Shown here: one piece after another, positions 63,839 to 64,000 of the stretch | Position numbering within the stretch: the stretch's first letter is position 1 | Layout: the number at the start of each line of letters is the position of its first letter | Origin: Cruorifilaria tuberocauda | Taxonomy: Eukaryota; Nematoda; Chromadorea; Rhabditida; Onchocercidae | Direction of reading: 5' to 3' | Assembly: GCA_013365365.1 (NCBI GenBank) | Contig: JABVXU010000035.1 | Location: forward strand, 124,001 to 188,000 | DNA length: 64,000 bases | Notes under the pieces: model-generated | What the model was told of the DNA's origin: nothing | The model's database searches: none | Seen by the model: only the letters and a program-made list of their open reading frames with translations | Made by a program: the position numbers and the translations under genes

Positions 63839-63987
63839 ATGAGCAGTGGCCTTCGAAATTGTTCGAAAATTCTTAAAAGAAATGATAATTCAACTGCTAC
63901 TACGATAGCTACCACTTCTACTGCTTCTTCTTCTATTAATATAAAAGCAGATCAGCTTAATATGCCTATAATTGGTGAACCAAAAAA
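63839..63987 (+). CDS. First coding exon of an unrecognised gene (continues past the window)
   Basis: ATG at 63839 opens a frame of 49 codons plus two bases, ending at a strong donor (GTAAGT at 63988), so the next exon must supply one base. The peptide starts MSSGLRNCSKILKRNDNST, has a Thr/Ala/Ser-rich middle (TATTIATTSTASSS) and ends NMPIIGEPK. The N-terminus is basic, hydroxylated and without acidic residues for the first 15 positions, which would fit a mitochondrial presequence but is not decisive. The codon use and donor suggest a real gene; the product cannot be named from this piece. No promoter element is obvious. Confidence 0.55.
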
Positions 63988-64000
63988 GTAAGTTATTATT

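Noticed and set aside
1..64000. CRISPR arrays, bacterial operons or an endosymbiont (Wolbachia-like) insert
   Set aside because: None of the tandem arrays has the direct repeat-unique spacer structure, and no bacterial-type reading frame was found.

Overview
The window looks like nuclear DNA of a nematode, most likely an AT-rich spirurid or filarial worm; the genus is not resolved. The signs are a very AT-rich background, many short introns with GTAAGT-type donors and TTTTCAG-type acceptors, acceptor-like sites placed just upstream of start codons (as expected for spliced-leader trans-splicing), and no bacterial-style operons. Most of the DNA is non-coding.

Three genes can be supported, all on the + strand. 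(1) 511-1750: a four-exon gene for a secreted protein of 119 residues with a type-2 cystatin fold pattern, but with both classical protease-binding motifs changed. (2) 14653-32416: a 26-exon gene for a RhoGEF of about 1185 residues. It has a Dbl-homology (DH) domain followed by a PH domain and most resembles the PLEKHG1-4 group; every exon junction keeps the reading frame. (3) 63839-63987: the first coding exon of a gene that continues past the window end; its product is not recognised.

Layout: 1-510 has nothing recognisable. 1751-14652 is a 12.9 kb spacer with a 37-bp minisatellite, short perfect hairpins and CpG-containing patches that could be upstream control sequence of the RhoGEF gene. 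The RhoGEF gene has one large intron (16609-24283), which holds a 184-bp inverted-repeat element, and another intron (26281-26964) with a GC-richer insert carrying RNA polymerase III-like A and B boxes, suggesting a tRNA-derived SINE. 32417-63838 is a 31 kb spacer without a convincing gene. Its right half (about 44.7-61.6 kb) is crowded with microsatellites, minisatellites and foldback sequences.

The genes show no functional link. The cystatin-like protein would act outside the cell; the RhoGEF would act inside it, on Rho-family GTPases and actin. I found no clear new multi-gene system. The items most worth checking are the divergent cystatin, the SINE-like insert, the miRNA-like foldbacks, and the three unrelated minisatellites with periods near 37-40 bp.
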